Assembly: GCF_000172155.1 (NCBI RefSeq)
Contig: NZ_ABIZ01000001.1
Span: 1,302,001 to 1,366,000 of the forward strand
Source: Verrucomicrobium spinosum DSM 4136 = JCM 18804
GTDB taxonomy: Bacteria > Verrucomicrobiota > Verrucomicrobiia > Verrucomicrobiales > Verrucomicrobiaceae
DNA length: 64,000 nt
Direction: 5' to 3'
The notes under the pieces were generated by a model. The model saw only the letters and a list, made by a program, of their open reading frames with translations, made no database searches and was not told where the DNA came from. The position numbers were made by a program, and so were the translations under genes. Shown one piece after another: positions 1-8,249 of this stretch (position 1 is its first letter; each line of letters begins with the position of its first letter).

Positions 1-2
1 AA

Positions 3-371
3 CTGTGGGAGCTCAAGGACGACGCTCTCATCCGCCTTGCCACGCGGGAGATGGTATCACTTGGCTTTGCGCCGGAGACCCAGGTGGAGGGCGGGTTCGT
101 CATCCGGCAGCCCAATGCCTACCCTGTGTATGACGACGACTACGCCGGGCATGTGTCGGTGGTGCGGGACTATCTGGCAGGGTTTGAAAATCTCGCCACT
201 GTGGGCCGCAGCGGCATGCATCGTTATAACAACCAGGACCATTCGATGATTAGCGCCATGAGCGCCGTGCATCAGCTTTTGGGGAAAGGGGCTGCGTGTC
301 CCTGGACGGTAAACACCGAAAAGTCGGGGCACGAGGAGCGGGCGCAGGAACCTTGCGTGCGGGAGCGATGA
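3..371 (+). CDS. FAD-dependent oxidoreductase, C-terminal part (5' end outside window)
   Basis: The reading frame is open from the window edge, so only the last ~122 residues are present. The stretch LATVGRSGMHRYNNQDHSM is typical of the C-terminal FAD-binding end of amine oxidase / protoporphyrinogen-oxidase-like and UDP-galactopyranose-mutase-like flavoproteins that sit in bacterial glycan clusters. Seen: the conserved GR-G---YNN-DHSM pattern and a stop that overlaps the next start as ATGA. Inferred: a flavin-dependent sugar or lipid-linked-sugar enzyme, because the next genes are glycosyltransferases. The substrate cannot be told from the fragment. The last ~25 residues look unconstrained. 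Confidence 0.55.
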   Translation: MWELKDDALIRLATREMVSLGFAPETQVEGGFVIRQPNAYPVYDDDYAGHVSVVRDYLAGFENLATVGRSGMHRYNNQDHSMISAMSAVHQLLGKGAACPWTVNTEKSGHEERAQEPCVRER

Positions 372-1534
372 AACTTCTCCAGCGTTACGGATTTGCCCTG
401 GCAGTCAGCGCGCTAGCGTTGCTCTTGGTCGCGTACATTCTTGTTTATGTCTCGTTCCCCGATGAGCGGAGGCTCTTTGATCTGAGGGAGCGGCACGAGC
501 AGTTGCGGTGCCTGGATGTGGGGCTCTACCCCAACATCCGCCTGCATGCTCCCGGTGTGATCCCTCGTGCAGCCCACTCGGTGTATCCGCCCACCTCCCT
601 GGTTCAGCTCTGGCTGGTATCGCCCTTTGCTTCGTTCAAGGCGAACGCAGCCTTCTTCTTCCTGCTCACGGGCGTGGCTTTCGCAATCCTCAGCGTTCAC
701 GCATGGAGGGTGGGCTGCGTCGCGGGGCGGTGGGGAGGGTTGCTGGCAGTGGCGGGGTTGTGGTGCATGTCTGCTAGCTTTATGTCCGTGAAGGCCGGCC
801 AGCCAGCCTTGCTCATCAATGCGATCCTGGTGCTCATGAGCGGTGCTGTGATGAGGAACCGGCAGGAGTGGGCTGGCTGCGCCTGGATTGCCGCCATGAT
901 GAAGCCTCACACCAGTCTTCCGTTTTTCGCTATGCTCGTGGCGAAGCGAAGGTGGTATGCCTGCTTCGTTGGGGCCGTGCTCCTGGGAGCCTTGGGTTGG
1001 GGGGTGTCTTCGTTTACGGGGCATACACTGTTGGAAGTGCTGTATGCGAGCTATGGTCAGTCGCCCATGACATATGCCTCTATAGGGGACACCCTGGTGC
1101 AGCCCCTGATGAGTCTGTTGGGCATTGGCCACCGGCCTGCAGTCTTGATCACGGCCCTGCTCGCGATGGGCCTGCTGCTGCCGTTTGTCTTTCGCCCGCT
1201 CGCATCATTGCCGTCCCTTGTGCATCTGGCCGCGGCAGGGGTGGCAGGCAGGCTCGGCTTTTACCACCGCCATTATGACGATGTGATGCTGGCCTTTCTG
1301 CTCCTGGCGCTCACCGAGGAGGCGCTGCGCAGTCGTGGCACCGCCGCTTGGATGATGTTGGCAATTACCGGGCTCACTCTATGGGTGCCATACCCCCTGC
1401 TGGCGCAGTTTTCTGGAACCTCCTGGCGCATCGTAATCTGGGCATCGGCTCTTGTTTATCTGACACGGACGGCTCTCAAACGAGTCAGCGTTTCCACCAA
1501 TAGCGCTCCAGGGGAGCAAGTATCCGTCGGTTGA
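368..1534 (+). CDS. Polytopic membrane protein, GT87/DUF2029-like glycosyltransferase
   Basis: A protein of about 388 residues with an N-terminal membrane anchor and some ten hydrophobic segments. It carries the pattern YPPTSLVQL in the first outside loop, then GQPALLIN and MKPHTSLPFF, which recall DUF2029/GT87 polyprenol-phosphate-mannose-dependent transferases of the GT-C fold. I chose ATG 368 because it overlaps the upstream stop (ATGA), which implies translational coupling. A longer frame from 296 would run through the end of the previous gene. The 3' end overlaps the convergent glycosyltransferase by about 50 bases. Role inferred: transfer of a sugar from a lipid-linked donor on the outer face of the inner membrane. 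Confidence 0.6.
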   Translation: MKLLQRYGFALAVSALALLLVAYILVYVSFPDERRLFDLRERHEQLRCLDVGLYPNIRLHAPGVIPRAAHSVYPPTSLVQLWLVSPFASFKANAAFFFLLTGVAFAILSVHAWRVGCVAGRWGGLLAVAGLWCMSASFMSVKAGQPALLINAILVLMSGAVMRNRQEWAGCAWIAAMMKPHTSLPFFAMLVAKRRWYACFVGAVLLGALGWGVSSFTGHTLLEVLYASYGQSPMTYASIGDTLVQPLMSLLGIGHRPAVLITALLAMGLLLPFVFRPLASLPSLVHLAAAGVAGRLGFYHRHYDDVMLAFLLLALTEEALRSRGTAAWMMLAITGLTLWVPYPLLAQFSGTSWRIVIWASALVYLTRTALKRVSVSTNSAPGEQVSVG

Positions 1535-2423
1535 GGATGGAGTCGCTCTTGATCCCCAGCCTCCGGTGCAGGGAATCCGGGTATGCCACCATCCTGTGGG
1601 CTACCGCCCATCGCTGCTGGCTTTGCAGGACGGGTTGAGCGCCTTGAAGACGCCACTTCCCGATAAACCGGTTGATCCCGCGCTGTATCCAGTCATCACT
1701 CCAGCGCGTGAGGTAAAAGGCAATGTCCTCCTTATGCACGACCTCAGGCAGAAGCACCGTCACCCGGGCTTTGGGCTCAATCCAGATCGCTTCACCCGCG
1801 GCCAGCAGTGTGAGGCAGAAGTCGGCATTCTCCGGGATGCTGGGAATCTGCGGGTCAAAAAGGGGCAAGCGTTGCAGGAGCGAGTTGCGCACGAGGAGGG
1901 CGTGCATTTCTATGTGTTCCGTGCGCCACCGCCCGCCGGTGGTAGAGGGTGGATCCCCTTTTCTTTGATCGTGAGATACCACGATCTTCCGGTGTCCGCC
2001 GCCTTCGAGGATCCGGCACTGGCCGCCCAGCATGTGCAGTTTTTCCACTGGCCCCATCTTTTCGAGATAGAGCGGTGCCACGGCCCCGGCTCCGGTCTCT
2101 TCGGCAGCAGCTATTAACGCCTGCAGCCAGCCAGGATGAACCAGCACATCATTGTCGAGAAAGGCCGCGAACTCGGTTTTAATGAAAGGGAGAGCCATGC
2201 ATTTGGCTTCGTTGGGCGCCAGAATTCGATCCTCGCGCAGCAGCTGAAACCCCCAGTGGGTGGAAAGCCGTCGTAAAGCGTTCTGCACCTTTGGGGGCGA
2301 GCCCCCGTCCACATAGATGAGGTTTACCGGACAAGGAGTGTGGCGCAGCACATTTTCCAGACTGGTCACACTCAGAGCGTAGGTGTCGCGTTGGGTGATG
2401 ATGATTGTTACATGGGGCAGCAT
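1485..2423 (-). CDS. Glycosyltransferase family 2
   Basis: A 312-residue GT-A fold glycosyltransferase. It begins with a beta strand VTIIITQRDTYAL, has the nucleotide-binding VDGGSPPKV near residues 38-46 and the metal-binding DND motif at about 90-92 (AAFLDNDVLVHPGW). The length suits a single-domain GT2 enzyme. It should transfer a sugar from a nucleotide-sugar to a glycan or lipid acceptor at the cytoplasmic face. The gene starts 12 bases after the stop of the GNAT-like gene upstream on the same strand, so the two are probably cotranscribed. The 3' end overlaps the convergent GT87-like gene. Sugar specificity is not visible. Confidence 0.8.
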   Translation of the reverse strand: MLPHVTIIITQRDTYALSVTSLENVLRHTPCPVNLIYVDGGSPPKVQNALRRLSTHWGFQLLREDRILAPNEAKCMALPFIKTEFAAFLDNDVLVHPGWLQALIAAAEETGAGAVAPLYLEKMGPVEKLHMLGGQCRILEGGGHRKIVVSHDQRKGDPPSTTGGRWRTEHIEMHALLVRNSLLQRLPLFDPQIPSIPENADFCLTLLAAGEAIWIEPKARVTVLLPEVVHKEDIAFYLTRWSDDWIQRGINRFIGKWRLQGAQPVLQSQQRWAVAHRMVAYPDSLHRRLGIKSDSILNRRILAPLERYWWKR

Positions 2424-2435
2424 GATCGTCGCAGT

Positions 2436-3314
2436 TCAAAGCAGGCGGGTCTCCGCTGCCACTTCAAATACTTCAGAATTCATCAGCAGCGGCCATCGGC
2501 GTCCTGCACGTTCACGCAACAGGCGGAATGATCTGCGCGACCACGGGTGGGTGAGGATCGGAGCGGCAACGGGGTGGAGCACCACGCCCATGCGGCAAGG
2601 TTCGCGGACAAAACCTGCGTGGCATTTGAAGCGGTCCACGGCCGCCATGGCGGGAGCGGTCTGCCTCCCGACAGACACTGCCAGCACCTCGCTTCGTGCC
2701 ATCTGTGTCCGCACATTCTCATAGTACAGGGCGTGGGTGGGATGTTCCTGCCGGAAGGTCTCTGACCACGCCATCTGCAGGCCGTGGCTCACTCCGGCAT
2801 GCAGCCAGGTGACCATGTAGGCCGCCATTTCTCCGCCTACGAAGCAACCCATGACCTCAAGTCCTGGCACCTGGGAGGCGGCGTCACAGTAGCGGCTCCA
2901 GAGCTGTCGCTCCGTAAGCCATGGGTTGACCTTCTGCCTCCGGCGTAAAGTTGCCTGGTTCACCGGCAGTGCCAGCCGGGGCATTTCCGACCACGCAAGC
3001 GGCCGGCAGTGGCATGCCTTCTGGGCGTGGCGGAGCTGCTGGCGAAACTGCCTTTGCAGGGAGTGCTCGCCGTACGCGCGGTCCCGGATGACAAAGGCAT
3101 CCACCATCCGGCCTGTGCTGTGACCGCACCCAAACACTGCCGCCATTTTGCCCTTTTGTCGGAGAAGCCCTGCCAGATCCTTCGCGCTGGGGCGCAAGGG
3201 CACCATGCCGGGGATGCTCATGAGACTGAGGCTGGTCTCCTCTGACCAGACACCCCCCGCCAGAATCTCGCCCGTGCGGCCCGTCCGTTGGTAGAACTCT
3301 GCCAGCTTCTGCAT
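2436..3314 (-). CDS. GNAT/FemAB-like acyltransferase
   Basis: A 292-residue protein. Its C-terminal half resembles the GNAT-like acetyltransferase domain of FemAB/BioF2-type proteins in polysaccharide clusters: GCFVGGEMAAYMVTW, then HALYYENVRTQ and DRFKCHAGFVREP, a strand-helix order used for acyl-CoA or aminoacyl donors. No membrane segment. It lies between two GT2 genes on the same strand with gaps of 6 and 12 bases, so it very likely belongs to the same glycan operon and acylates a sugar or lipid precursor. The family call rests on pattern only. Confidence 0.5.
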   Translation of the reverse strand: MQKLAEFYQRTGRTGEILAGGVWSEETSLSLMSIPGMVPLRPSAKDLAGLLRQKGKMAAVFGCGHSTGRMVDAFVIRDRAYGEHSLQRQFRQQLRHAQKACHCRPLAWSEMPRLALPVNQATLRRRQKVNPWLTERQLWSRYCDAASQVPGLEVMGCFVGGEMAAYMVTWLHAGVSHGLQMAWSETFRQEHPTHALYYENVRTQMARSEVLAVSVGRQTAPAMAAVDRFKCHAGFVREPCRMGVVLHPVAAPILTHPWSRRSFRLLRERAGRRWPLLMNSEVFEVAAETRLL

Positions 3315-3320
3315 ACGAGT

Positions 3321-4178
3321 TCAGGCGTTGCGTCCACGCCCTTGCCAGGCGTAGCCCACGGTGGACATGATTTGGGAGAGGATGATCAGCAATGAAAGGC
3401 GCAGGCCCCTCCATCCCCCAGGGGACAGGAGAGGGTGGGTAAGCATGCCAGCATAGTAGCCTGCCGGTTCAAGGCCTCTGGCAGGCCCTTGTTTTGCCCT
3501 GTGAAACTGCCGGGCTCCTTTGCCATAGGCATAGTGCTGGCGGCAGAAGCCTAGCAGGTCCATATGATGGGCATGGTCCACCACTGCCTGCCGGGCCACG
3601 TGGATCTTTCCGCCACCGGCAAGCCACCGTGAGCAAAAATCCCGGTCCTCGGCCCCCATCCCAGCGTAGGAAGGGTCAAAGCCGCCTGTTTCCCAGAAGC
3701 GGTGGCGGGCCAGAGCGAGGTTTGAGGAAGTGACAAACCTGGCTCCTGCCCCTGCTGGGTTGTAGTATCGATCCACGTAGTCCAGGAGCGTCTGGCTCGC
3801 TTCGGCAAAAGGGTTGTGTACCAGGGCATTCACCACCTGTCCACCCACCAGGGAGCGATCATCCGCCTCGCAGGTGCGGAGCATTTCATCAAACCAGCCA
3901 GGCCGTGCCAGGCAGTCGTCATCCAGAAACAGGATGCAGTGGCCTCGTGCCAGCCTTGCCCCGTGGTTTCTGGCGGCTCCGGCTCCTTGGTTCGACTGTT
4001 GCACGAGGATCACATTTTGCCGCGACCTGCAAACAGCCGCTGTATCATCTTGGGAGCCATCGTCCACCACCAGGACTTCGCAGTCCTGTCGCAGTGCCAT
4101 TTCACGGCTCAAATGGTCGAGGCAATGGGTGAGGGACTGCGAGCGGTTGAAGGTGGGGATGACGACGGAAGCTCGCAT
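3321..4178 (-). CDS. Glycosyltransferase family 2 with C-terminal hydrophobic helix
   Basis: A 285-residue GT2 enzyme. From the N-terminus: ASVVIPTFNRSQSL, the VVDDGSQDDT nucleotide-binding segment at ~38-46, the LFLDDDCLARPGW metal site at ~84-95, and the acceptor-side GAEDRDFCSRW motif (the ED-Y/F-like base region). A hydrophobic stretch near the C-terminus (LSLLIILSQIM) suggests membrane association. I chose the internal ATG at 4178 because the beta strand of the fold begins right there; the longer frame to 4310 adds 44 residues without family features. First gene of a three-gene unit reading toward lower coordinates (GT2, GNAT-like, GT2). Confidence 0.82.
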   Translation of the reverse strand: MRASVVIPTFNRSQSLTHCLDHLSREMALRQDCEVLVVDDGSQDDTAAVCRSRQNVILVQQSNQGAGAARNHGARLARGHCILFLDDDCLARPGWFDEMLRTCEADDRSLVGGQVVNALVHNPFAEASQTLLDYVDRYYNPAGAGARFVTSSNLALARHRFWETGGFDPSYAGMGAEDRDFCSRWLAGGGKIHVARQAVVDHAHHMDLLGFCRQHYAYGKGARQFHRAKQGPARGLEPAGYYAGMLTHPLLSPGGWRGLRLSLLIILSQIMSTVGYAWQGRGRNA

Positions 4179-4224
4179 CAACGCTCGGCAATGAAGAGGG
4201 CTGTCTGGGCCAGGATCACCTTGC

Positions 4225-5127
4225 CTACTGCTGGGCCTGTATGCCCAGGGCCATGGCACCGAGCAATCCTGAGTCGTCACCCAATCCAGGAGAGGTGATG
4301 TAGCTCTCAATGTCCTCGATCAACTCGCGGGTCTGGATGTAGCCATTCAGCAGGCGCTGCACCTCCTCCCGGATCATGGGGAAAAGGTGGTACTGGTGCA
4401 TGACGCCGCCGCCCAGGATGATGCGCTGGGGGGAGAGGGTGAGGATCAGGTTCGAAAGGCCCAGAGCCATGAGGGTGGAAAACTCGCCCCAGCAGGCATG
4501 ATCGGGGGCGAAAGTGTCTGCCGGGAATCCCCAGCGGGCGGCGATGGCGGGCCCGCTGATGAGCCCTTCCAGGCAGCTGCCGTGGTAGGGGCAGATGCCA
4601 TCGGGTTCGGGGGCGTCGGACATGATGGCCGGAATGAGCAGATGGCCAATCTCCGGGTGCAGGGCACCATGCAGGGGCTTGCCATTGATGAGCACGCCAC
4701 CACCGATCCCGGTGCCGACGGTGATGTAGATGAGCGGCTCACAGGCGCGGCCATGCCCCCAGGTGTACTCGCCCAGCGCGGCGGCGTTCACATCCGTGTC
4801 AAACCCGACGGGGACGTGGAAGATCTCACCCAGGGATCCGAGCAGGTCCGTGTATTTCCAGCCGGGTTTGGGCGTGGTGGTGATGTAGCCGTAGGTATCA
4901 CTGCCGCGGTTCAGATCCACCGGGCCAAAGGAGCCAACGCCGATGGCGCTGAACCTGCCCACCTGCTTGGATGCCTGGTCCAGGAAAGCAAAGACCTCGC
5001 GCAAGGTTTCGGTGGGATCCGTGGTCTCGATGCGCGTGCGCATGCGGATGTCATCGGGTCCGGTTCCGACCGCGCAATTGAACTTGGTTCCTCCGGCTTC
5101 GATGGCGGCGATCAGATCAGACTTCAT
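4225..5127 (-). CDS. ROK-family fructokinase (sugar kinase)
   Basis: A 300-residue ROK kinase. Seen: N-terminal AAIEAGGTKFNCAVG phosphate loop, catalytic Asp in GFDTDVNAAALGE (~108-120), the ROK signature around TVGTGIGGGVLINGK (~137-150), and a zinc site made by HPEIGH (~157-162) and CPYHGSC (~179-185). The bacterial fructokinase subgroup (ScrK/GmuE-like) has the same zinc motif and an AIEAGGTKF start, so ATP-dependent phosphorylation of fructose to fructose-6-phosphate (EC 2.7.1.4) is likely; mannose or glucose cannot be excluded. It ends 46 bases before the GT2 operon and starts 107 bases from metF, all on one strand. Confidence 0.8.
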   Translation of the reverse strand: MKSDLIAAIEAGGTKFNCAVGTGPDDIRMRTRIETTDPTETLREVFAFLDQASKQVGRFSAIGVGSFGPVDLNRGSDTYGYITTTPKPGWKYTDLLGSLGEIFHVPVGFDTDVNAAALGEYTWGHGRACEPLIYITVGTGIGGGVLINGKPLHGALHPEIGHLLIPAIMSDAPEPDGICPYHGSCLEGLISGPAIAARWGFPADTFAPDHACWGEFSTLMALGLSNLILTLSPQRIILGGGVMHQYHLFPMIREEVQRLLNGYIQTRELIEDIESYITSPGLGDDSGLLGAMALGIQAQQ

Positions 5128-5234
5128 GCAGGCGTGGGTCAGGGAGTTGCGTTGGGAGTTTGGATGGAAAGACGACTTGCAGAGAATCGGAACGCCGCTC
5201 CGGGATGGTTTGAATCTTTCGATTCAGACCGATT

Positions 5235-6137
5235 TCAAACCGACCGGGAGTCTTTCAGCCCCAGACTGGCGTAAATCTCCCGTGTCGCACGGCTCTTGTT
5301 GAGCGTGTAGAAATGGAATCCATCTGCCTGATGATCCAAAAGATCTGCACACTGCTCTGTGGCGTAATGGATGCCCACGCGCTCCACGGCGGCTTCATCG
5401 CCATTGCAGCGGGAGATCGCCTTCAGCAGCTTGGCTGGGAAACGGGCACCTGCGGCCAGCTCGGCCATGCGCTTCATGCCGGAGGCGCTGCTGATGGGCA
5501 TGATGCCGGCGATGATGGGGACATTGATGCCAGCCAGATGGCAGCGGTCGCGGAAGTCGAGGAAATCTCGGTTGTCGAAGAAGAGCTGGGTGCAGATGTA
5601 GTCCGCCCCGGCGTCCACCTTGGCCTTGAGGTAGTCCATCTCCAGCAGGCGGTTCGGCGTGGCGGGGTGCCCTTCCGGGAAGCCGGCGATGCCGATGCCA
5701 AAGCCGCGGTTGTCGGGATGGCCGGAGAAATTGCGGATGAAGCGAACCAGATCTGAAGCGTGCTGGAAGGCGTCCTTGGCCTTTTCATAGTTGGCCAGAC
5801 CGCGCGGGGGATCCCCGCCGAGGGCGAGAATGTTGCTTACCCCGGCCTCAGCATAGCGCTCCAGGATGCCGCCGATGTCCTCCTCACTGTGACACACGCA
5901 GGTGAGGTGGGGAATGGGGTCCAGGGACGTGGTTTGCTTGATGCGCACCACCAGATCATGGGTCAGCTCACGCGTCGTTCCGCCTGCACCGTAGGTCACG
6001 CTGACGAAGTCCGGCTTGAAGGCTTCCAACTCGCTGATGGTTTCATAGAGTGCCTGGGAGGTTTCGGCAGTCTTGGGCGGGAAGAACTCAAAGGAGAACG
6101 TCGGGCGGCGTTGGGCGAAGATGTCGCGAATATGCAT
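5235..6137 (-). CDS. metF: 5,10-Methylenetetrahydrofolate reductase
   Basis: A 300-residue MetF. It reduces 5,10-methylene-THF to 5-methyl-THF with a flavin, supplying the methyl group for methionine synthesis. Seen: the N-terminal SFEFFPPK motif (~15-22), DFVSVTYGAGG (~43-53), HLTCVCHSEEDI, the FAD-site LALGGDPPRG (~104-113), and IAGIMPISS. The length is normal for bacterial MetF with the catalytic domain only. I see no SAM riboswitch or MetJ-like box in the short upstream gap. The neighbours (sugar kinase, SnoaL-like protein) are unrelated to methionine. Confidence 0.92.
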   Translation of the reverse strand: MHIRDIFAQRRPTFSFEFFPPKTAETSQALYETISELEAFKPDFVSVTYGAGGTTRELTHDLVVRIKQTTSLDPIPHLTCVCHSEEDIGGILERYAEAGVSNILALGGDPPRGLANYEKAKDAFQHASDLVRFIRNFSGHPDNRGFGIGIAGFPEGHPATPNRLLEMDYLKAKVDAGADYICTQLFFDNRDFLDFRDRCHLAGINVPIIAGIMPISSASGMKRMAELAAGARFPAKLLKAISRCNGDEAAVERVGIHYATEQCADLLDHQADGFHFYTLNKSRATREIYASLGLKDSRSV

Positions 6138-6209
6138 GGTGCGGAGCGGTACCCGTCACTCAACCCGGCTGAGGGGTAGTTGCAACCCGGGATGTCAGGA
6201 AAGGCGGTC

Positions 6210-6656
6210 TCAGCAGCCGGCCTCCACCTGGATGGTGGCGCATCCAGACCCCCCTGTCAGGGCGGTGACCAGTCCATTGAAGTTCCAGTGATCCCAGCCT
6301 TCGATGATGAGGCCGTCTTTGTACTTGAGCCAGGACATGCCGTGGATGGTCACTTTCCGTCCACTGGCGGGGATGCCCAAGTCATCGCCCGTATGGGTGC
6401 CCACGGCGGACCAGCGGACGACGGCATCGGAGTCCAGGGCAATGACATCGTCCACTGAGACCTTGATGTCTGGGAATGCACCCAGAAACGGGCGGTGAAA
6501 CATCGCGATGAACTCCTCGGGGCCCCTCATGTCGCCGCCTTCGGTGTGTCCCACGGCGTCCGGGGCCAGCAGGGCACGAATCGCATCGGGATTGCGCTCA
6601 TTCCAGACTTCGTGGTACCAGCGGGTGGCAAGGGCTCGAAGGGGCATGAGAGACAT
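6210..6656 (-). CDS. SnoaL-like / NTF2-fold ester cyclase family protein
   Basis: A 148-residue protein of the SnoaL-like polyketide cyclase family (NTF2 cone fold). Seen: an N-terminal helix ending in WYHEVWNERNPDAIRAL, then GHTEGGDMRGPEEF, FPDIKVSVDDVIA, and the terminal VTIHGMSWLKYKDGLIIEGWDHWN, which matches the order of conserved strands in this family. I chose the ATG at 6656; the frame runs to 7067 but the added part is rich in Pro/Arg and reads through a repeat. The substrate is unknown: most free-standing members are uncharacterised. Confidence 0.75.
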   Translation of the reverse strand: MSLMPLRALATRWYHEVWNERNPDAIRALLAPDAVGHTEGGDMRGPEEFIAMFHRPFLGAFPDIKVSVDDVIALDSDAVVRWSAVGTHTGDDLGIPASGRKVTIHGMSWLKYKDGLIIEGWDHWNFNGLVTALTGGSGCATIQVEAGC

Positions 6657-7139
6657 GTTAGGGCACGGAGTGGGGAAAACCAAGTTTTTTCGATGGAGAG
6701 TGCGCCCGTTTTTCAGTTTTCCGGGAGGCTGGGCAGCGCCTTGAGCCAGGCGAGATTGAAGACGGGGCGGACGAGAGGGGGCGGACGAGACGGGGCCTTG
6801 CGGGGGTGGGCGGGTACGTGGAGACAACGGAGGACTTTGCTGGAACAGGGCGGGTATGGAGGGCGAGGGGGGTGCCGCATATAATCCCTGCTCGGGATGC
6901 GGGGGTGTTTGAATGTCATCGGGGCCACGAAAGCGGCGCTTCACGCACGCACCCCATCCCGACGCGTCGGGACGAGCGGGGCCAGGTGTTGGGGGTGCTT
7001 TGGTTGAGGTTCTCCAAAGAGCTTTACACATCGTCGTTCCCGGCAAGATGCCGAGAACAGCATTCAAAGCATTTGGGGAGCGCAGTCGGACATTGATGTC
7101 GGGTCTGTGCTCGGAGAGGCGTGCGCGACCAATCGATTC
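6657..7139. repeat. Intergenic stretch with two dispersed hairpin repeats
   Basis: No gene is supported in these ~480 bases. Two dispersed repeats are present. One, around 6925-6985, holds CGAAAGCGGCGCTTCACGCA and a perfect CCCGACGCGTCGGG hairpin (6958-6971); related copies lie at 14288, 33930 and 62150. The other (7036-7058) is the hairpin GTTCCCGGCAAGATGCCGAG followed by AAC. It matches, in opposite orientation and with one difference, the hairpin at 62093-62115. The rest is purine-rich and low in information. Confidence 0.7.
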
Positions 7140-7885
7140 TTAATGAGGAACCAGTTTGTCCAGCACTTCGCGTTGGAACCAGGCGGGAATTACATCAATC
7201 TTGAGCTCCAAATCGGTGCCGCGAGTGATTTCTGCCAACCAAGTTTGGCTGTGTGCGTCGTCCGAGTTGTCGAAGATGTAGGCGCGATTTGTAAGTTTGA
7301 TGGCGTCTAGCAGCAGAGCCAAGGATCGATAATAACGCTCAACGATCTTGTCTTGCGGTACTGGATGTCCCCCAAGCCGGACTCTGTTCGCCACACGGGA
7401 GATGTTGATCAAAGGATCATCGGTGGCGATGTAGTAGAGGTAAGTGCGGTAGCCCAGGTTCTGAGCCTCCCTCAACAATTCCACCTTCCCGACGTGCGAC
7501 ATGACGGTCTCAAACGTAAAGGTTCGCCGAGCTTTCAGCAGCTGATGTCTGAGAAAGTCCGCTATCACTGATGCCAAATAGGAGTTGGCTGGCATCTCAC
7601 CAAGATCAAGACGGCCACCAGCGATGGTCAGGGACTCGATCCACGAACCAAAATGCGATGAGCAAAGGAATGAGGACTTCCGGATAAACTCTAATGCTTC
7701 TACTGCGGCGTCGTTCAAGCCGTAGTCACTGAGATTCAAGCTGCTGCTTTCTCTGCAAGCCTTCTCAATCTCGTCGGGATTGATGTAGATTCCCAGCAAA
7801 TCCGGTTGGAGCACGACTTCAATGAACTCTTTCCCGAACCGTTTGGGCCGGCGAACATACGCATGCGAGCCATATTCTCGCTCAC
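7140..7885 (-). pseudogene. Zeta-toxin-like kinase, split by a frameshift after the Walker A motif
   Basis: Two frames together make one protein of the zeta-toxin-like P-loop kinase family. The first, starting at GTG 7885 (or ATG 7876), reads MARMRMFAGPNGSGKSSLK, with the Walker A motif. The second takes over near 7811-7822 and reads VLQPDLLGIYINPDEIE onward to 7140, with ESLTIAGGRLD, the helical lid HVGKVELLREAQNLGYRTYL and VRLGGHPVPQDKIVERYYRS. Family members run through this join without a break (GSGKS-LK-VL-P-LLGIYINPDEIE), so one base seems to be missing. GTG 7885 overlaps the stop of the small upstream gene (GTGA), implying coupling. As read, the kinase lacks its P-loop and should be inactive, unless the indel is a sequencing error. 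Confidence 0.7.
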
Positions 7886-8109
7886 GGAATCCTGAATTTG
7901 GAGCCCCGTTTAACGGGAATCGGTTTGGCGATTCTCTTCACCTCGCGGCGTGACCCGTTGGGAAACACTTCGTAAATCACTCCCGACTCCGCTTGGAGGA
8001 CGCTGAGCCCTGCCGCCAAGGTCTTTTCGCGCTCCCGGGAAAACGCAAGACTGGAGAGGAAGGGGAATTCCGCCTCCAACTTGTCGATCTCCAGTTCCTT
8101 GGTGTTCAT
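7882..8109 (-). CDS. Small protein coupled to the zeta-toxin-like kinase (possible antitoxin)
   Basis: A 75-residue protein from ATG 8109. An upstream in-frame ATG at 8163 would add 18 residues. The middle holds a helical EREKTLAAGLSVLQAESGV and the end a strand-rich IYEVFPNGSRREVKRI followed by KPIPVKRGSKFRI. Its last base overlaps the GTG of the kinase frame (GTGA). I recall small proteins with the same GVIYEVFPDG---VK-I--P-PV--G ending directly upstream of zeta-toxin-family kinases, so a partner or antitoxin role is plausible but not shown. The gene itself appears intact. Confidence 0.6.
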   Translation of the reverse strand: MNTKELEIDKLEAEFPFLSSLAFSREREKTLAAGLSVLQAESGVIYEVFPNGSRREVKRIAKPIPVKRGSKFRIP

Positions 8110-8249
8110 GGGTACAGGGGAGAGCATACTCCAATTCGCTGTCCCGACAACCCCGGTTTTCATCGCTCACCCGGAACTGACCCTCCCCTGCCGGAAATTT
8201 ACCTCCGGCCTTTGCATCCCCCTCCACCTCATGGCATGGGTGCTCTCCC

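Noticed and set aside
6138-6209. SAM riboswitch or other leader before metF
   Set aside because: The gap is short and shows no conserved stems; the neighbour gene starts to fill it.
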